Assembly: GCF_047675955.1 (NCBI RefSeq)
Contig: NC_132926.1
Coordinates: 15,753,326 to 15,817,325 of the forward strand
DNA from: Chlorocebus sabaeus
Lineage: Eukaryota > Chordata > Mammalia > Primates > Cercopithecidae
Reading direction: 5' to 3'
DNA: 64,000 nucleotides
Below, piece after piece: positions 22,401 through 35,025 of the stretch. The translations under genes were made by a program, and so were the position numbers. How positions within the stretch are numbered: position 1 is the stretch's first letter; every line of letters starts with the position of its first letter. The notes below the pieces were generated by a model. It had not been told where the DNA came from. It saw nothing but the letters and a program-made list of their open reading frames with translations, and searched no databases.

Positions 22401-24188
22401 AGATTTTTCTCTAGAACTTCAAAATAAGCCCTCCCAAAATAATAGTCTCCCAGTGGTTATCCTACTCTCTTTCAGAAAGCAGCATAGTAGATTATTAAAG
22501 AAAACATTTAACATCTCAGTCTGAGGAATTTGCATTTGCAGTATTTTAAAAGAATATAGAATCGCCAGAAGTGGGCATTTGATTGAAATCTGCATTACTA
22601 AGAATTTCATTCATGTATCTGGAATTTTACTATTTTTTCTTTTGCTTGGTCAAGAAACTAAAATCCCAGGTTGATGTAATGATGGAATACTGGATGCCCC
22701 CAGTCTCTGCACCTAGCTCTGGGTCTTTCTTCCCCACTTTGCCATTTGAGTTCTCAATCACATGCTTTACATTTGGTACACATCGCCATGCTCTTGCAGG
22801 CAATTTTCTTATAGCACAAAGGATTTCTTAAAATGTTACAGTATAATCTAACAACTTTACACACTGTTTAAGAAATATAGAAAAGGGCAACTTGCTCTCA
22901 TTTGCTTCTCAAATGCCAAGCCCATATACAGTAATACAGTTTTATGGAGTGTAGGGGTTTTTTTTTTTCTTGGCATTAGACATTACATTACTTTTCAGTG
23001 GCATAAATTGAAAACAAAATCACATTACCTGACAAATTTTCAGCAATTTGCCAATACTAAATGTTACCGAGTCCATTAGTACTTGTATATTGAGTTTGCT
23101 TTATATGAGGTTTTTTTTTCTCCCCTATAGCAGTGGTAGAAGAGAAAAGCAAAGTGAAAGAAAAACTAGTTTAATCTGTTAGCACAGAATGTAGCTTTCA
23201 ATGTAAAAGGAAAAGCCTCGTTTCAAATTAATAATTTTGTAAAACTCTAATAGAACATGTTTAAGAACAGGTTCCCAAATTACGTATCTGTATATTTGGA
23301 GAATTTCCAGAGAGCTAAATAAACACGAAGGTTTTCCTGGAGACTTCTCTTAGATGATAATCCTATATTATTATTGTTATTACTATATTATTGTTATTTT
23401 TCCTTATTTGAATTCAACTTTTATCTTCATATGCTGAACTGTACTTGAATTATCAAAGACAATTGTGGGTCTAGAATCTGTGTACTCCAGCAGAATGGTG
23501 GCGTCATTGATTAGAACAGGTTAATATTATATTATATTTGGATTAGGATGGAGTAGGAAAGCTGGTTTTAAGATTCATAAGATGTGTGTTTTAAGACAAT
23601 GGTGCCTGCAATCTGAATGTAGAGGAAATGGGAACTGTGGGTAATTTATTTCCTCTGCGCATTGCATTTGACTGACATTGGCTAGGTAAGACACAGCAGA
23701 CACTCAATGTTTATTATATGAGTAGATGGATACATAGATGTCAAGACATTCAAAATGATAAATTCCACTGGGTACCTGGTAAAAGGAAGGAATTAAGGTA
23801 TTTTTTTTTTCTTTGTTATGATGCTAGGCAGAAATTTTAGGAATGGCCCACTGCAAGTTTTAGAGTAATCCTCAGCTACCACTCTGAGAAAAAAGGCAAA
23901 TAAAATAGTTCTGATAGTAATGTCCTAGCAACTATTTTCACTAGATGCAAATCAAATGATTTAACCCGTATTACTGAACAAGGCCTGTATTACTTACCAG
24001 TTCTGGAGAGTGAAAACCAGGTATTTTAATGGAGGAGCTATAAAAAAATGCCGTCCAAATATAGAAGAGATCTATTGTATATTCTGAATAGGTTCCATAG
24101 GAAAAACAACATTAAAAAAGACTTGAGAAAATATTTAATAGTTCAGGTAGAATATATGTGTTAATATGACCACAGTCGTCCTCTTGTT

Positions 24189-24190
<2 letters not shown>
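22401..24190. other. repeat-poor interval
   Basis: No gene recognised. A faint L2-like tail is possible at about 23675-23730 ('gcagacactcaatgtttatt'). Poly-T runs near 22960, 23112 and 23800. Confidence 0.4.
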
Positions 24191-24222
<32 letters not shown>

Positions 24223-24504
24223 AGATGGAATTTAGTTCTTGTTGCCCAGGATAGAGTGCAGTGGTGTGATCTTGGCTCACTGCAACCTCTGCCTCCCGGT
24301 TCAAGCGATTCTTCCACCTCAGCCTCCCGAGTAGCTGGGATTACAGGCACACGCCATCATGCCTGGCTAATTTTTTGTATTTTTAGTAGAGACGGGGTTT
24401 CATCATGTGGGCCAGGCTAGTCTCAAACTCCTGACCTTAGATGATCTGCCTGCCTGGGCCTCCCAAAGTGCAGGGATTACAGGCATGAGTCACCACGCCC
24501 GGCC
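24191..24504 (-). mobile_element. AluS
   Basis: T31 run, then 'gagatggaatttagttcttg' through to 'caccacgcccggcc' at the element's 5' end. Full length. The right and left arms are both intact and the divergence is S-like. Confidence 0.94.
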
Positions 24505-26051
24505 GAGCCACAGATATCTTCTAAGAGTACATTTTATTTTGGATTTTTAGGAGCTTAGTCTCTCTTTTTTTTTTTTTATTTAATATTATGACAATTTTAA
24601 AGCAACTTCCTCAAATACTTTGATTATATAAATGAAAAACTAAACAACAAAACAGCACATGATATTTTTTGGACCAGGTTTTTTAATTTTTAAAGAGAAA
24701 ATGATATTCATATCTTTACACAATTAATCAGTAAGTGAGTGAACTAGATATCAACAAAGGTCCAGCTAATGCTTCAGAATGGGTACTGAGACACTTTGAT
24801 ATATTAATAACCTAATATAATACATGGCTTATTATTACAGTTTTATATCAGAAATAAAACAAACACAATAAATAAATTCTCCCTGGGATGGAATCTGTAA
24901 ATTAATCTGTTCAGTAAGCCTATTGCTTCAAAGAAGTAAAGTGTAATTTTTTAATTGTTTTAAACAATGGTGTCTGTATCTTTTCCTTTCAAAAATATTA
25001 ATTGACATAAACTAATTATAGTTTTTCTGTATTTTCCTCTTTGTGCTCAAGAAGTTTCTTTATTCACTTCAGGGAGATCATTTTCTGATTAAAAAGAAAA
25101 ATCCCCAAACTGGTTGATGAATGCCAAAGGTGAGAGATTAGAAATCCCAGCAAATTCTCATCAGAAAATACTTCTAGTTGTGACACATGGAGAAACCTGG
25201 CCTGTACATGGGGACATAGTTTTCTTTTTAACAAGGTTATCATGGCCACAGTTAAGTAGTCCAGGTTAGAGGAGATGTATAAATGTTAGAGTCTTTTAAG
25301 AATGGCTTGTTAAGGCCACAGGGTCACACGACACTATTGAGGGTAAAAGAAAGATTTTTTTCCTGAAAGGAAAGGATTTCCCACCATCAATCATCTTGGG
25401 GAAAGTGTTAATCCCTAAGCTGAAATCAATGACAAAATGTCAGACCTTAAACAATAGTAGGAGAAAAGTCAGCCTGACTGGGAAGGTACCAAGAACCATT
25501 CCTGTGGCTGTAGGAAATCTGTGACAGGCCATGTGCGTGCAAGCCAGCAGCTGGGTCTGAAAGCCAGCTGGGCGGAGATCCTTATGCAGTACTTAACAAG
25601 GGCTGATCACCTATTCTGAGTAAAGTGAGACAGGAAAGAGCAGTGGGTGCTCCCCTGGAGCCTGGGAGGTGGTACCAAGGAGGGCTCTTTGAGGAGGTCT
25701 GCTGTGTCCAGGGAAGCAAAGTTCCTAGCAACAGAGCCAATGACATGGCAGCCAGATGGTAGGCCAGGTAGAGAACTCTTTGAAGGACCTTTTCCTGAGC
25801 ATTTGATTTGTGCACACTTATTCTACAAAACATTCAGTTGTGGCTAAGATGTAGGGAATGTGGGAACTATTGCCAGGAGTTAGACCAATAGAGACTTATG
25901 CCACAATTGCTTGGGTTTACAAAGGGAAACACGGTTTTATTTTGTTACAGAAACCAAAGCCCTGAAAGACTCCTTAAAGAATTTGAGCCCAGATTCTAAT
26001 AGCCCACTAGCAAGGTTACTCTATCTTGCTGATTTGCATAGTTCCTTAGGT
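24505..26051. other. unassigned; no gene supported
   Basis: AT-rich to about 25250, then a somewhat more GC-rich part (25480-25830) with overlapping ORFs on both strands (25582-25833 minus, 25647-25847 plus). Neither has a recognisable domain, and the part may be an undetermined old LTR or unique DNA. Confidence 0.35.
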
Positions 26052-26226
26052 CAGTGCTATCCCGAATATGGTCTGCAGATGGGCAGCGTCAGCATCAATC
26101 GGGAGCTTGTTAGACATGTAAACCATCAAGCCCAGCCAAACTTGTTGAATCAGAATCTCTGGAAAATCCACCTTTTAACAAGTTGCCGGGGCCATTCCTG
26201 GGGACATTAAACTATGAGAAGTACTG
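26052..26226 (+). mobile_element. MER5A-like hAT-Charlie MITE
   Basis: The ends 'cagtgctatccc' and 'gagaagtactg' resemble the MER5 inverted ends. Internal phrases 'gtctgcagatgggcagcgtc', 'atcgggagcttgttagacat', 'gttgaatcagaatctctgga' and 'aacaagttgccgggg' follow MER5. At 175 bp it is close to the family's ~190 bp. It is a non-autonomous DNA transposon relic. Confidence 0.78.
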
Positions 26227-26234
26227 CCTCGGAC

Positions 26235-26465
26235 GGCACAGCATGGTGGTAGGTGACTGCATTTGAATCCTGGCTCTACTACTTACTACCTTTGACTTTG
26301 ACCAAGTTGCTTAACCTCACTGTGCCTCAGTTTGTTCATTTGTAAAAAGAGAGCAGTAACAGTACCTATCTCAATGTTGTCATGAAGTTTGTTCTAAGGG
26401 TCATTTTAGGAAGTAAATACAATGATATGTATGATGTGCTCAAAACAGAATGTGGCATGTAGGAC
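26235..26465 (-). mobile_element. MIR SINE
   Basis: A well-preserved antisense MIR: 'tttgaatcctggctctacta', 'accaagttgcttaacctcac', 'tgtgcctcagtttgttcatt', 'cagtaacagtacctatctca', ending near 'aacagaatgtggcatgtagg'. Confidence 0.9.
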
Positions 26466-26653
26466 ACACATATAACTATGTAACCCCTTAAAGAAGTAAG
26501 TTCCCAGTTTTCAAAGTACCTATTCTCATTGCCTTAGCAGCTGTAGAATTCATTTTCCTGAAGTAGACAGCCATTGCGTCAACCTTTTCTTTGTTATGAT
26601 TAAGGAGAATGTGGATCTGTAATGAATTTCTTTCTTACAGTAGATACTCTTAA

Positions 26654-26957
26654 TTTTTCTTTTTCTGTTTTTTATTTTTGAAACAGAGTCTCGCTGTCTC
26701 GCCAGGCTAGAGTGCAGTGGTACAATCTCAGCTCACTGCAACCTCCACCTCCCAGGTTCAAGCAATCCTCCTGCCTCAGCCTCCAGAGTAGCAGGGATGA
26801 CAGGCGTGCGCTGCCATGCCCAGCTGATTTTTTTATTTTTAGTAGAGACGGGGTTTCACCATGTTGCTCAGGATGGTTTCAATATCTTGACCTCGTGATC
26901 CACTGCCTTGGCCTCCCAAAGTACTGGGATTATAGGCGTGAGCCACCGTGCCTGGCC
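26654..26957 (-). mobile_element. AluS
   Basis: Broken T-rich tail, then 'gaaacagagtctcgctgtct' and both arms through 'gagccaccgtgcctggcc'. Full length, moderately diverged. Confidence 0.93.
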
Positions 26958-29900
26958 AGTTGTTTTTTTCTTATAATTTTTACAGCTGATTTTGAAATTC
27001 TGGAATATCAGTATAGATATACAGATATGTAGATATTTTATTCAGAAGACACTAATAGAATTATACATATATGTGTCTGTGGATATATATTGTTTTTTTC
27101 AGGAATATATTTAAAACATTTTTTCAAATAAAATTTTGAGTATATATATATATAAAACCTGAAGGTCAAAAGGTAACCACTCCACATGTCCAATCTTTAT
27201 TTCAAAAGTATAGCGCTGACAACCTTCACATAAATTTTCTGTCATCGCCAGGGACCATGCACAGACAGTCATGGAATGCCATTATTTTTGGTGAATCTGC
27301 AGTATTAACAAATGAGCACAGGAGTCTTACATTGTAAAGTTGCATCTAAGATTTGGAGACATTCCTTTAAGTCAAAACATTGCTTCTAGGAAGTTCCTAT
27401 AAGAATGCTAATATGTCATCCAGTAATTTTAAAAATTATAATTAAAGAGTATTTGATCAAATAAAATACCCATAACTTAGCATAGAATTAAAACTTCGAA
27501 GACATGGGATAGAACAGAGAGAGGCTGAATGTGTGAGGTGGGGAGGACATCGGGCATGCCTGCAGAGGGCAGGAAATCCGGAAAGCTCCTCAGAGATACT
27601 GAGATGGGTTGTTGAAGTGCTTGCATAGAGGCATTTGTGGCTATAGATGAACTTGCCTACTGACAATTCTTCTCTGGACAGAATTCTTCCTTTTCATCTA
27701 TCTCTTTCTCCAAATACTTAAACTTTCCTTTCAGGATCAGTACTACTTAAAAGCAAGCAGAGAAAAATCTCACTTTCTCCCGGCTTTTATATTCCTATGA
27801 CAAGGCATTTGTCAGCACCTGTGGAATAGCCATTGTTACTGGGACCATAGCTTTAACATAATTATGGATTTCAACCCACTCTTTACAGTTTCCTAGGGGA
27901 GTTAAATATGGTTCAAGAATATTAAGTGGCTCCAAAAAATAAAATGAATTGTACGAAAAGAATCATAGTTTCCAAAAAAAAAAAAAAAAAGCACTTCTAA
28001 AAATATTTCTGAAAGTGCAACCTTCATTGATTTTTAAGCAGCTTTATTTCTTCTTCAAAAGTGCTGGGGAAAAAGTCAATTGGTTCTCTCTGTTTTATTT
28101 GACTTTGCAAAGTAATGCTGATTTGAGAAAAGTCATCACAATTGCCTAAAGTTCTGTGAAATAATGATGTGGTGTGGCTTCTAGTTAATGGCCCCAGTAT
28201 ATTTGTAAATCAGAAGATTTATTCCAGAAGTTGTTACATAAATATCAGCAGGGTAGATTTCTTTCATTTATTTTGCATAATTACACTCAAAATGGATAGT
28301 TCTAGCATTTTAAAGCCAACTCAACTGTGTGCAGAAGAATGTCTTTATATTCATGGAAACATCAGCACATCACAAAGACATGTCTTGGCAGGTCTAAATT
28401 ATTTTGGATATCTACTTACCATCACAAATGAGAATTAGGGAAAACGTAACTCTGTATGGATAGAAGGCATAAAAGCAAAATGGCACTTGACTAATAAAAA
28501 GTGTCCTCTAAGTGTCATTAGTTCATGTTTCTAAGAGCTTTCACTACTCATTCTCCAAAGAAATAAGAGGGTTAATCTTTGGGAAGGTATTTTCACAGAA
28601 CATCAAACGACAAATAAGTATAAGCAACTCATATTCAAAAAAATGTTTTTAAAAAGTGCTTTCTGCATTTCTTCTGTCCCCGCCCCATCAGCTCTCACTC
28701 TCAGATATGTAGCCCCTTCACAATTATATCTAATCCATAGAAACATAAGTACTTTCAACCTATATGGGCCTCTTCTAGCCTAATGATGTTTTCCTTGAAT
28801 TTGTCTTTGTGAAACCAAACTTTCAGTCCCTTTCTTAAGATTTATAAACCTGATTTAAGGCAGATTCATATGACCCAACACTCCACTTAGATTCTGTCCA
28901 TTTTCCTGTTATTTTTCAGAAAGCCATAGACTGCAGGATCTAAATTGAGATAGTTTGTTTAAAAAAAAAAAAAAGCATACATTTTCTCTAAAAGCCAAAT
29001 TATTTTGTCTTAAATAAATGCAAAGTTCCATTTTCCCAACAAAAGCTAGATGGAGAGAAGTAATCTTTGCCTCCTTGACATCAATATTTGCTCAGTGATT
29101 TGCCGATGACAGAGCTTGCCATACGGTTCTAAAATGATTTAAACCCATTACTGATTTAAAATAATTTTCTGAACTTTTTTTTTTCTTCAGCTTGTCCATA
29201 ATTTTGTTGGCCTTGTTCTAAATTCTTAGGCTGAAGTGCTTTCACTTACCAAAGAATACTGTGCCCAGGGACCATGGCTCCAGGCGTCTTTCAGACCATG
29301 TAGTACTGAAAGTTTGGGAAACATCTAAATATTTTCCTAGTGCTTAATTTCAAACATACATCTCAGAAAGTGGAAAGTCAGGTGTTTAATACAAATTCAC
29401 TACCAAGTAAAACTCAGTGAGAAAATGGTGTTTTCAATGGTTTCCAAGAAAATACTTGTAATGAAGACCCCTTTGGTCGCACAGTACAACCCAATCTCTC
29501 CCTTGAATTTTTTCTTACCTAAATGCATTACTTTCTGAAATGTTTCTATAGATGTGTCCACCTATTATGTTAGTAAAACACTGAAGATGCACAAGTCAAA
29601 AGAAGACCTTGAAAAAAATATTTAGTGCAGGAATCCTTAATTATTACTGAATATAAATGGTTGGTTTCATATTCATAATGGAATCAGTTCACCTAAGCCT
29701 GCATCTAAAAGCTTCTGTTCAATCAAATTTACTGGATTTGATGCATTTCCTGACATTCCAGGATAATATTTATGTTTTGGTTGGTGTAAGGTATGTTAAA
29801 GTCTTTTTTTTTTTCCCTTAAGTTTATTCAAATGAGCGGGCAGAGACTATTTTATATTAGTAATTGGTACACGAAATGTGAGTATGCTTGATAATTTCTG

Positions 29901-31328
29901 GATTGGCTATTTTTCTTCCTGATTGAATTAGAGGTGAGCAGTCTGCTTTCTGGTACCCTGAATGAATAGCAACATAAATATCACAATGGCAGTTGAATGC
30001 ATGCAATTGATTTTTGCTTCAAGAGTCTTCTGTCATCACACATTTCCACTATGAGGGTTAGAGCACATATTGGGTTTCAGAAAATTTCTTGCATTAATAC
30101 ATTGGATATCTGGTTTTCTTTCCAATAATGCAAGTGATCACATTTTAAGAGAGGAAACTGATTTTTATCTTTTATTTTGCTATCAGTTAAGTAAAGATGT
30201 TTATTATGTTTTAAAACTCAGGGAGTAAGGTGAAACTGCTGTGATTATGTGCTTAAAAAAAGAGTTTCATAATATTTCTGGGTGAGGATTCAACTTCAGT
30301 GAAATTCTTATCTACTGAAATTTGGACAAAACACTGGCAAACAACCGGTTCATTCAGTTGTGGAAAAATAGTAACTTGTACATTTTAGGCAACCTTCTAT
30401 GAACGCAGTCCCAGTGTAAGAAACTCTTCGAGAATGATTGGTTTTAATGTAAACAGGATATGTTTCCTGAATTTTCTATTCTAATTCTGCAGCCCAAGTT
30501 TTATGCACCTCATGGCAGCTTCCAAACAATAGATCTCTGTGATGATTTCACAACTAGTTCCTCATAAGTAGCACTTGGAAATGCTAAAAAAAATATTACG
30601 GGCTCACAATGTGTGCCGATCAGGAGGAAGAGCTAAAGTTTAATATGTCCTCATTAAGAAGATATGATCTATTTACCCACATCTGCCATTACTAGGAAAA
30701 CTCGTTGTTTAAAATGCAGGCTGTTGGTTTATTTCATTCTGTGCCCATAGGAAGCATTATTTCAACATGTCCAATAAATTACAACAACCCTATCTTCCTC
30801 AGATTATTATCTGTATTACTGTTGGTAATACCCTGAAAGAAAGAAAGCAAATGGGTCCATTCTCATCTCTCTCCATTTACTGTTCCCATGATTAACAACC
30901 AGAGTAACAGATGCAAATAAAGGCCTTGTCCCTGAGGGTGCTGTCCACACAATAGTTTAGATAATTTAGCAATATTCATAAAAAGGCTTCTTGGATAACA
31001 ATCCCAGAAGAATCTATAGCAATATTATGAATTCTTCTTGGCATATTTTGTCCACATTATGGTCAATAATGGCTGGTTTCCTGCAATATAAATTGAGGAG
31101 AAATATAGTCTGGGTTCCTCTCACACATCCAAAAGGGCTAGTCAGGAAACTCTACTTTTATTATATTACCACTGCTTATTCTGCTTCTACAATCTTCCTT
31201 CCTTGAGAGTTTACAATACAATTTTCTCTAATTCTGTTTCCTCTTATACTTTCAAATATGGAAAAGGCTGTATGCAGAAATCCACCTACTTAAAGGCCTG
31301 ATCTCTCAAAGTGGAGAGAATTGTTTAT
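26958..31328. other. 4.4-kb repeat-poor interval
   Basis: This is the longest stretch of the window in which I recognise no interspersed repeat. It contains (TA)n at 27139-27156, an A17 run at 27974-27990 and an A14 run near 28962. ORFs such as 28169-28438 (89 codons) and 27457-27666 have no domain signature. A role as conserved non-coding DNA is possible but cannot be shown from one sequence. Confidence 0.45.
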
Positions 31329-31341
31329 GATATAAGCTCTT
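31329..31341 (+). repeat. target-site duplication of the AluY, left copy
   Basis: 'gatataagctctt', identical to 31635-31647. The perfect 13-bp duplication is the mark of L1-mediated retroposition and fits a young insertion. Confidence 0.93.
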
Positions 31342-31634
31342 TTTTTTTTTTTTTTTTTTTTTTTTGAGACGGAGTCTGGCTTCCTCTCCCAGGCTGGAGT
31401 GCAGTGGCGCAATCTCGGCTCACTGCAAGCTCCGCCTCCCGGGTTCACGCCATTCTCCTGCCTCAGCCTCCCGAGTAGCTGGGACTACAGGCGCCCACCA
31501 CTGCGCCCGGCTAATTTTTTCTATTTTCAGTAGAGACAGGGTTTCACCATGGTCTCGATCTCCTGACCTTGTGATCCGCCCGCCTCGGCCTCCCAAAGTG
31601 CTGGGATTACAGGCGTGAGCCACTGCGCCCGGCC
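31342..31634 (-). mobile_element. AluY with a 12-bp deletion (Yd/Yc3-like)
   Basis: A full-length, little-diverged Alu rich in CpG, with T-run at 31342-31365. In the element's own orientation the left arm reads 'gagatcgagaccatggtgaa': 12 bp ('tcctggctaaca') is missing compared with AluY, which is the deletion that marks the Yd lineage. A cluster of changes also lies near the 3' end ('tggcttcctctcccagg'). Confidence 0.93.
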
Positions 31635-31647
31635 GATATAAGCTCTT
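31635..31647 (+). repeat. target-site duplication of the AluY, right copy
   Basis: Second copy of 'gatataagctctt', directly after the Alu 5' end 'gcgcccggcc'. Confidence 0.93.
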
Positions 31648-32059
31648 AACACAAAATTGGAAGTAATGTATTTACTCATAACATTGGTATACAAATCCAT
31701 TTATGAAGGTAAATAATCTCATTTGGTCTTTTAAGACACTGACATGGAAGATTCATACATCTATTTTATAATAAGCTAATTGTATATAATTATGGATTAA
31801 TAATGGATAGTTATTATTTAGACTGCCAATTTTGTTCAGTAGTTTTAAATTAGTAATTGACACCTTATCCTTATATATTTATTAATAATAATAATTAAAA
31901 TTTATAGTGGATTATGTTATACAATTATGTTATATCATATCTCAAGTAAATATTTTCATACAAGTTCTGACAAATCAAAGCAGCAAGCATAATTATTAGC
32001 ATTAAATATTATCATGATTTTATATACATTATGGTATAAACTATAATTCAAAATACAAT
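31648..32059. other. very AT-rich DNA, no gene
   Basis: Contains TTAATAATAATAATTA-like simple sequence near 31880. Nothing else recognised. Confidence 0.4.
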
Positions 32060-32480
32060 TATTTGGGAAAGGCAATCTGGCAGTTACAGTCACAGTAATA
32101 TTGTGTGCATCCTATGTCTTCTGAAAGTCCAATTCATAAAAATATTTAGTAAAACTATTCATACAATTTTGTTATGATATATGAGCAAGGATATGTGTCA
32201 AAGCATTAATTGTAGAAGGGAAAATATAAATACATGTGAATGTCATCAATAAAGGTACTGTGAAATAAATTGAGCCATTTAGACTATATAATATATGTGA
32301 ACATGTGGGAGTAAATGTGTGGAGGTACTTATACATAAAAATATATATGTATACCCATATATTTTGGCTTCTTAACAGTAAGCAAATACCATATATATAT
32401 AAAATCAGATATTAGTTATAAAACATTAAGTATGAAGCATTAACATCATGATCAACTTAACCTTAAATCCCATCAGCTTA
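32060..32480 (+). mobile_element. probable old L1 3' fragment
   Basis: 'ggcaatctggcagttacagtc', 'gagcaaggatatgtgtcaaa', 'catcaataaaggtactgtga' and 'aataaattgagccatttag' resemble the end of L1M ORF2 on the plus strand. Diverged, with an AT microsatellite at about 32340-32402. Confidence 0.5.
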
Positions 32481-32734
32481 AGTAAAACGATTCCCCAAGT
32501 GTGTGCTATGCTTGGTAAGAAGCAAGCTCACATAAGTCACCAAATACTGTGCTACTGCTCTCCTCACCAGAGTATATCTAGATAGTGAGTTCCCACTTTG
32601 GAAGAGCACCTTTCCTAAAAACCTGAACAGGGAAATACTCTTTGATTCTAGGAATATAAAATATGAAAGCAGATTCTATCATGCCCTGGGAGCAAACATG
32701 TTTTGGTATGTAAAAAATTACCCTTAGTGAACTT

Positions 32735-34370
32735 CTGCTTCTAGCCAAGATTCAGTAATGGATACCAGATATACCCTCCCTCTAGACACATCCCCCCAAA
32801 ATAAGCAAAATATAGGAAACAGTAGTTTTTAAGACATTGGATACCAGGTAATGAAGTGAAGTGTTTCCTGAAAGGCGAGCCTGACAAATGTCCCAACTTA
32901 CTGCTTTGAGAAAGGCTCTAGCTGTAGCATAAAGAGAGAGGACCCAGGCCAAGTCCAGCAGAATCCCAGAGTTGTGGAAGTTGTTCTCTGAGAATACAAA
33001 GAGATTAAGGAAGATAGAGTTGGCAAGTTAAAGTACTGTAGACAAGGTAGCTACATAGAGGGAAAACTCCATAGTCTCCCTTAAGTGTTCAGCAGAGTGC
33101 TGATTTGTGTGCAAATGCAAGAAAACTAGCTGTGGCCAGGAAAACAACTAGAAGTATTGGAGGAAACAGTTCCCAGTGTTCACAAAGGAATGAAAAGTGT
33201 CTATTCCCACAAGACAGACTAAAATAAAGTTCAAAATTCACAGGGAATTAAGCAGAGTATTCAGAAGAGTTTGCTTCTATAGTGCAGAATAATTAGCCCT
33301 AGAGTAACAAACCATACCCTTGGTAGTTTCCTTAATAAACCTTTAAAAGAGAGATATGAATCAAGCTGTTTCTGAATAACTTAGCTGCATCTCAGAGCAA
33401 AGCTCAAGGATATATATAGGAATACAAAAATATCCAGTACTCAGCATGATAAAATTCAAGATGTTTGACATCCAATAAAAAGTTAATAGGCATGCAAAAA
33501 AATCAGAAAATATAATCCATAATGAGAATAAAAGTCAATTAAAACTGATCCAGAACTGACATAGATGTTGGAATTAGCAGATAAGGACATTGAAATATTT
33601 ATCATACACTATATGTTCAAAATGGTAAGTAGAAAGATGAAAGATAAAAATAGTCCTACATCAAAGTTTGAGACCAAAAACTACAATGTCTGAGATAAAA
33701 ACTACACTGGATTGTATTGACAGCAAACTGAATGCTTCAGAAGAAATGATTAATAAACCTGAAAACAGAGCAAGAAAGCTACGAAAAACTATGTAACATT
33801 TTAAAAATATTTAAAGATGAGCCTAAAATCCATGAACTGTGAGAAACAAATATAAGTAGACAAATATAAGTGCAACTGGAATCCTGGAAAGAGGAAAGAG
33901 CAGAAAAACATTTGAAGAAAGAATTACCAAATGTTTCCAAGTTTGACGAAAGTTTCCAAATTTGATACAAGAAGCTCAATATACTCCAAATACAAGAATC
34001 ACAAAAATAATCACACCAAGGCATACCATAAAAAAGATAACATTCTAACATTTGATGTTAAGAAAAAACTCTCGAAACCACCAAAAAAAAAAAAAAAAAA
34101 AAATAGAGAGAGAGAGAGATCATTACTAACAGAAGAAAAAAGATAAGGAGGACAACAGATTTCTTCTTGGAAACAATGCCAGCAAAAAGATAGTGGAACA
34201 ATATCTTTAAAAAACTGAAAAAAATCAGCCTAGAATTCTATGCTGAGCAAATATGCCTTTCACAAAGAAAGGTGAAATAAAAACTTTGAAGCATACTAAT
34301 ACTGAAATAATTAATTAACAGGAGATCCATATTACAAGAAATGTTAGAGGAAGTCCACAGGCAAAAGCAA
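32735..34370 (+). mobile_element. old L1ME/HAL1-like 5' part with ORF1 remnant
   Basis: The start resembles L1ME/HAL1 5' ends ('agccaagattcagtaatgga', 'ataccctccctctagacaca'). The ORF1-like part includes 'tagcagataaggacattgaa', 'tcaaaatggtaagtagaaag', 'accaaatgtttccaagtttg', 'tacaagaagctcaatatact', 'cagcctagaattctatgctg' and 'attacaagaaatgttagagg'. A later A-run and (GA)n (34082-34119) lies inside it. No usable frame remains. Confidence 0.72.
34082..34119 (+). repeat. A21 followed by (GA)n
   Basis: A homopurine tract: a run of about 21 A, then 'tagagagagagagagagatc'. It is probably a microsatellite grown from an A-rich site inside the old L1. Confidence 0.9.
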
Positions 34371-34429
34371 AGCAGCACCAGATGGAAATGTCTATCTACA
34401 CACAGAGAGGAAGAGCATTTGAAATACCT

Positions 34430-34535
34430 TATGCAATGAACTCCATCATTCTTTTATAAATGAGGAATGTTCAGCAACTTGTCCAGTATCATATCACCAG
34501 TAAACAAAAGAACTGTGGTTAGAACTTATAAAGCT
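34430..34535 (+). mobile_element. probable MIR fragment
   Basis: 'cttttataaatgaggaatgtt', 'cagcaacttgtccagtatca' and 'tatcaccagtaaacaaaaga' keep the order of the MIR core. Low identity. Confidence 0.5.
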
Positions 34536-34894
34536 TTTCTAAGACATAGAAGTGGATCAACAGATTATGCTAGGCATATTTCAAATTGCCCTCCTTCAAG
34601 AAAACAATGTAGAGAAATTGCTTTCTTTATTGTTATCCCTTGAAATGATTATTTCTGGGGGGTCAATTCCAGTGCATGAGATGATTCAGAATTCATGTAG
34701 TTATGTTGATTTTTTCCTTAATCCCCTGAGGTTTGCCTGATTAATGACTATTTGAATCATTTATTTAATATACCTTTAACTGTCTTTGTAAGAAGATGTA
34801 CATTAATTTTATAAATGTAAAGTCTCTTTTTAGAAGACCAAAATGTCTAGCACAATGTTGAATACACATACAATAGCCATTGAATATATTTTGG

Positions 34895-35025
34895 ACTTTG
34901 CTATTAGACTGTTAACTATTTGAAAGTAGCACTATGTTTATTTATTTATTTTTTAAATTCCTGGTTCAATTCCTAGAACACAGCTAACACTCTGTAAATA
35001 TTCATTAACCAAATTGGTGGATTAC
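34895..35025 (+). mobile_element. L2 3' tail
   Basis: 'ctattagactgttaactattt', 'ttcctggttcaattcctaga', 'acacagctaacactctgtaa' and 'atattcattaacc' match the L2 3' end. Confidence 0.62.

Noticed and set aside
25582..25847. Overlapping ORFs in a more GC-rich patch, considered as a possible exon
   Set aside because: Frames exist on both strands at once, which points to base composition; no recognised protein family and no convincing splice sites.
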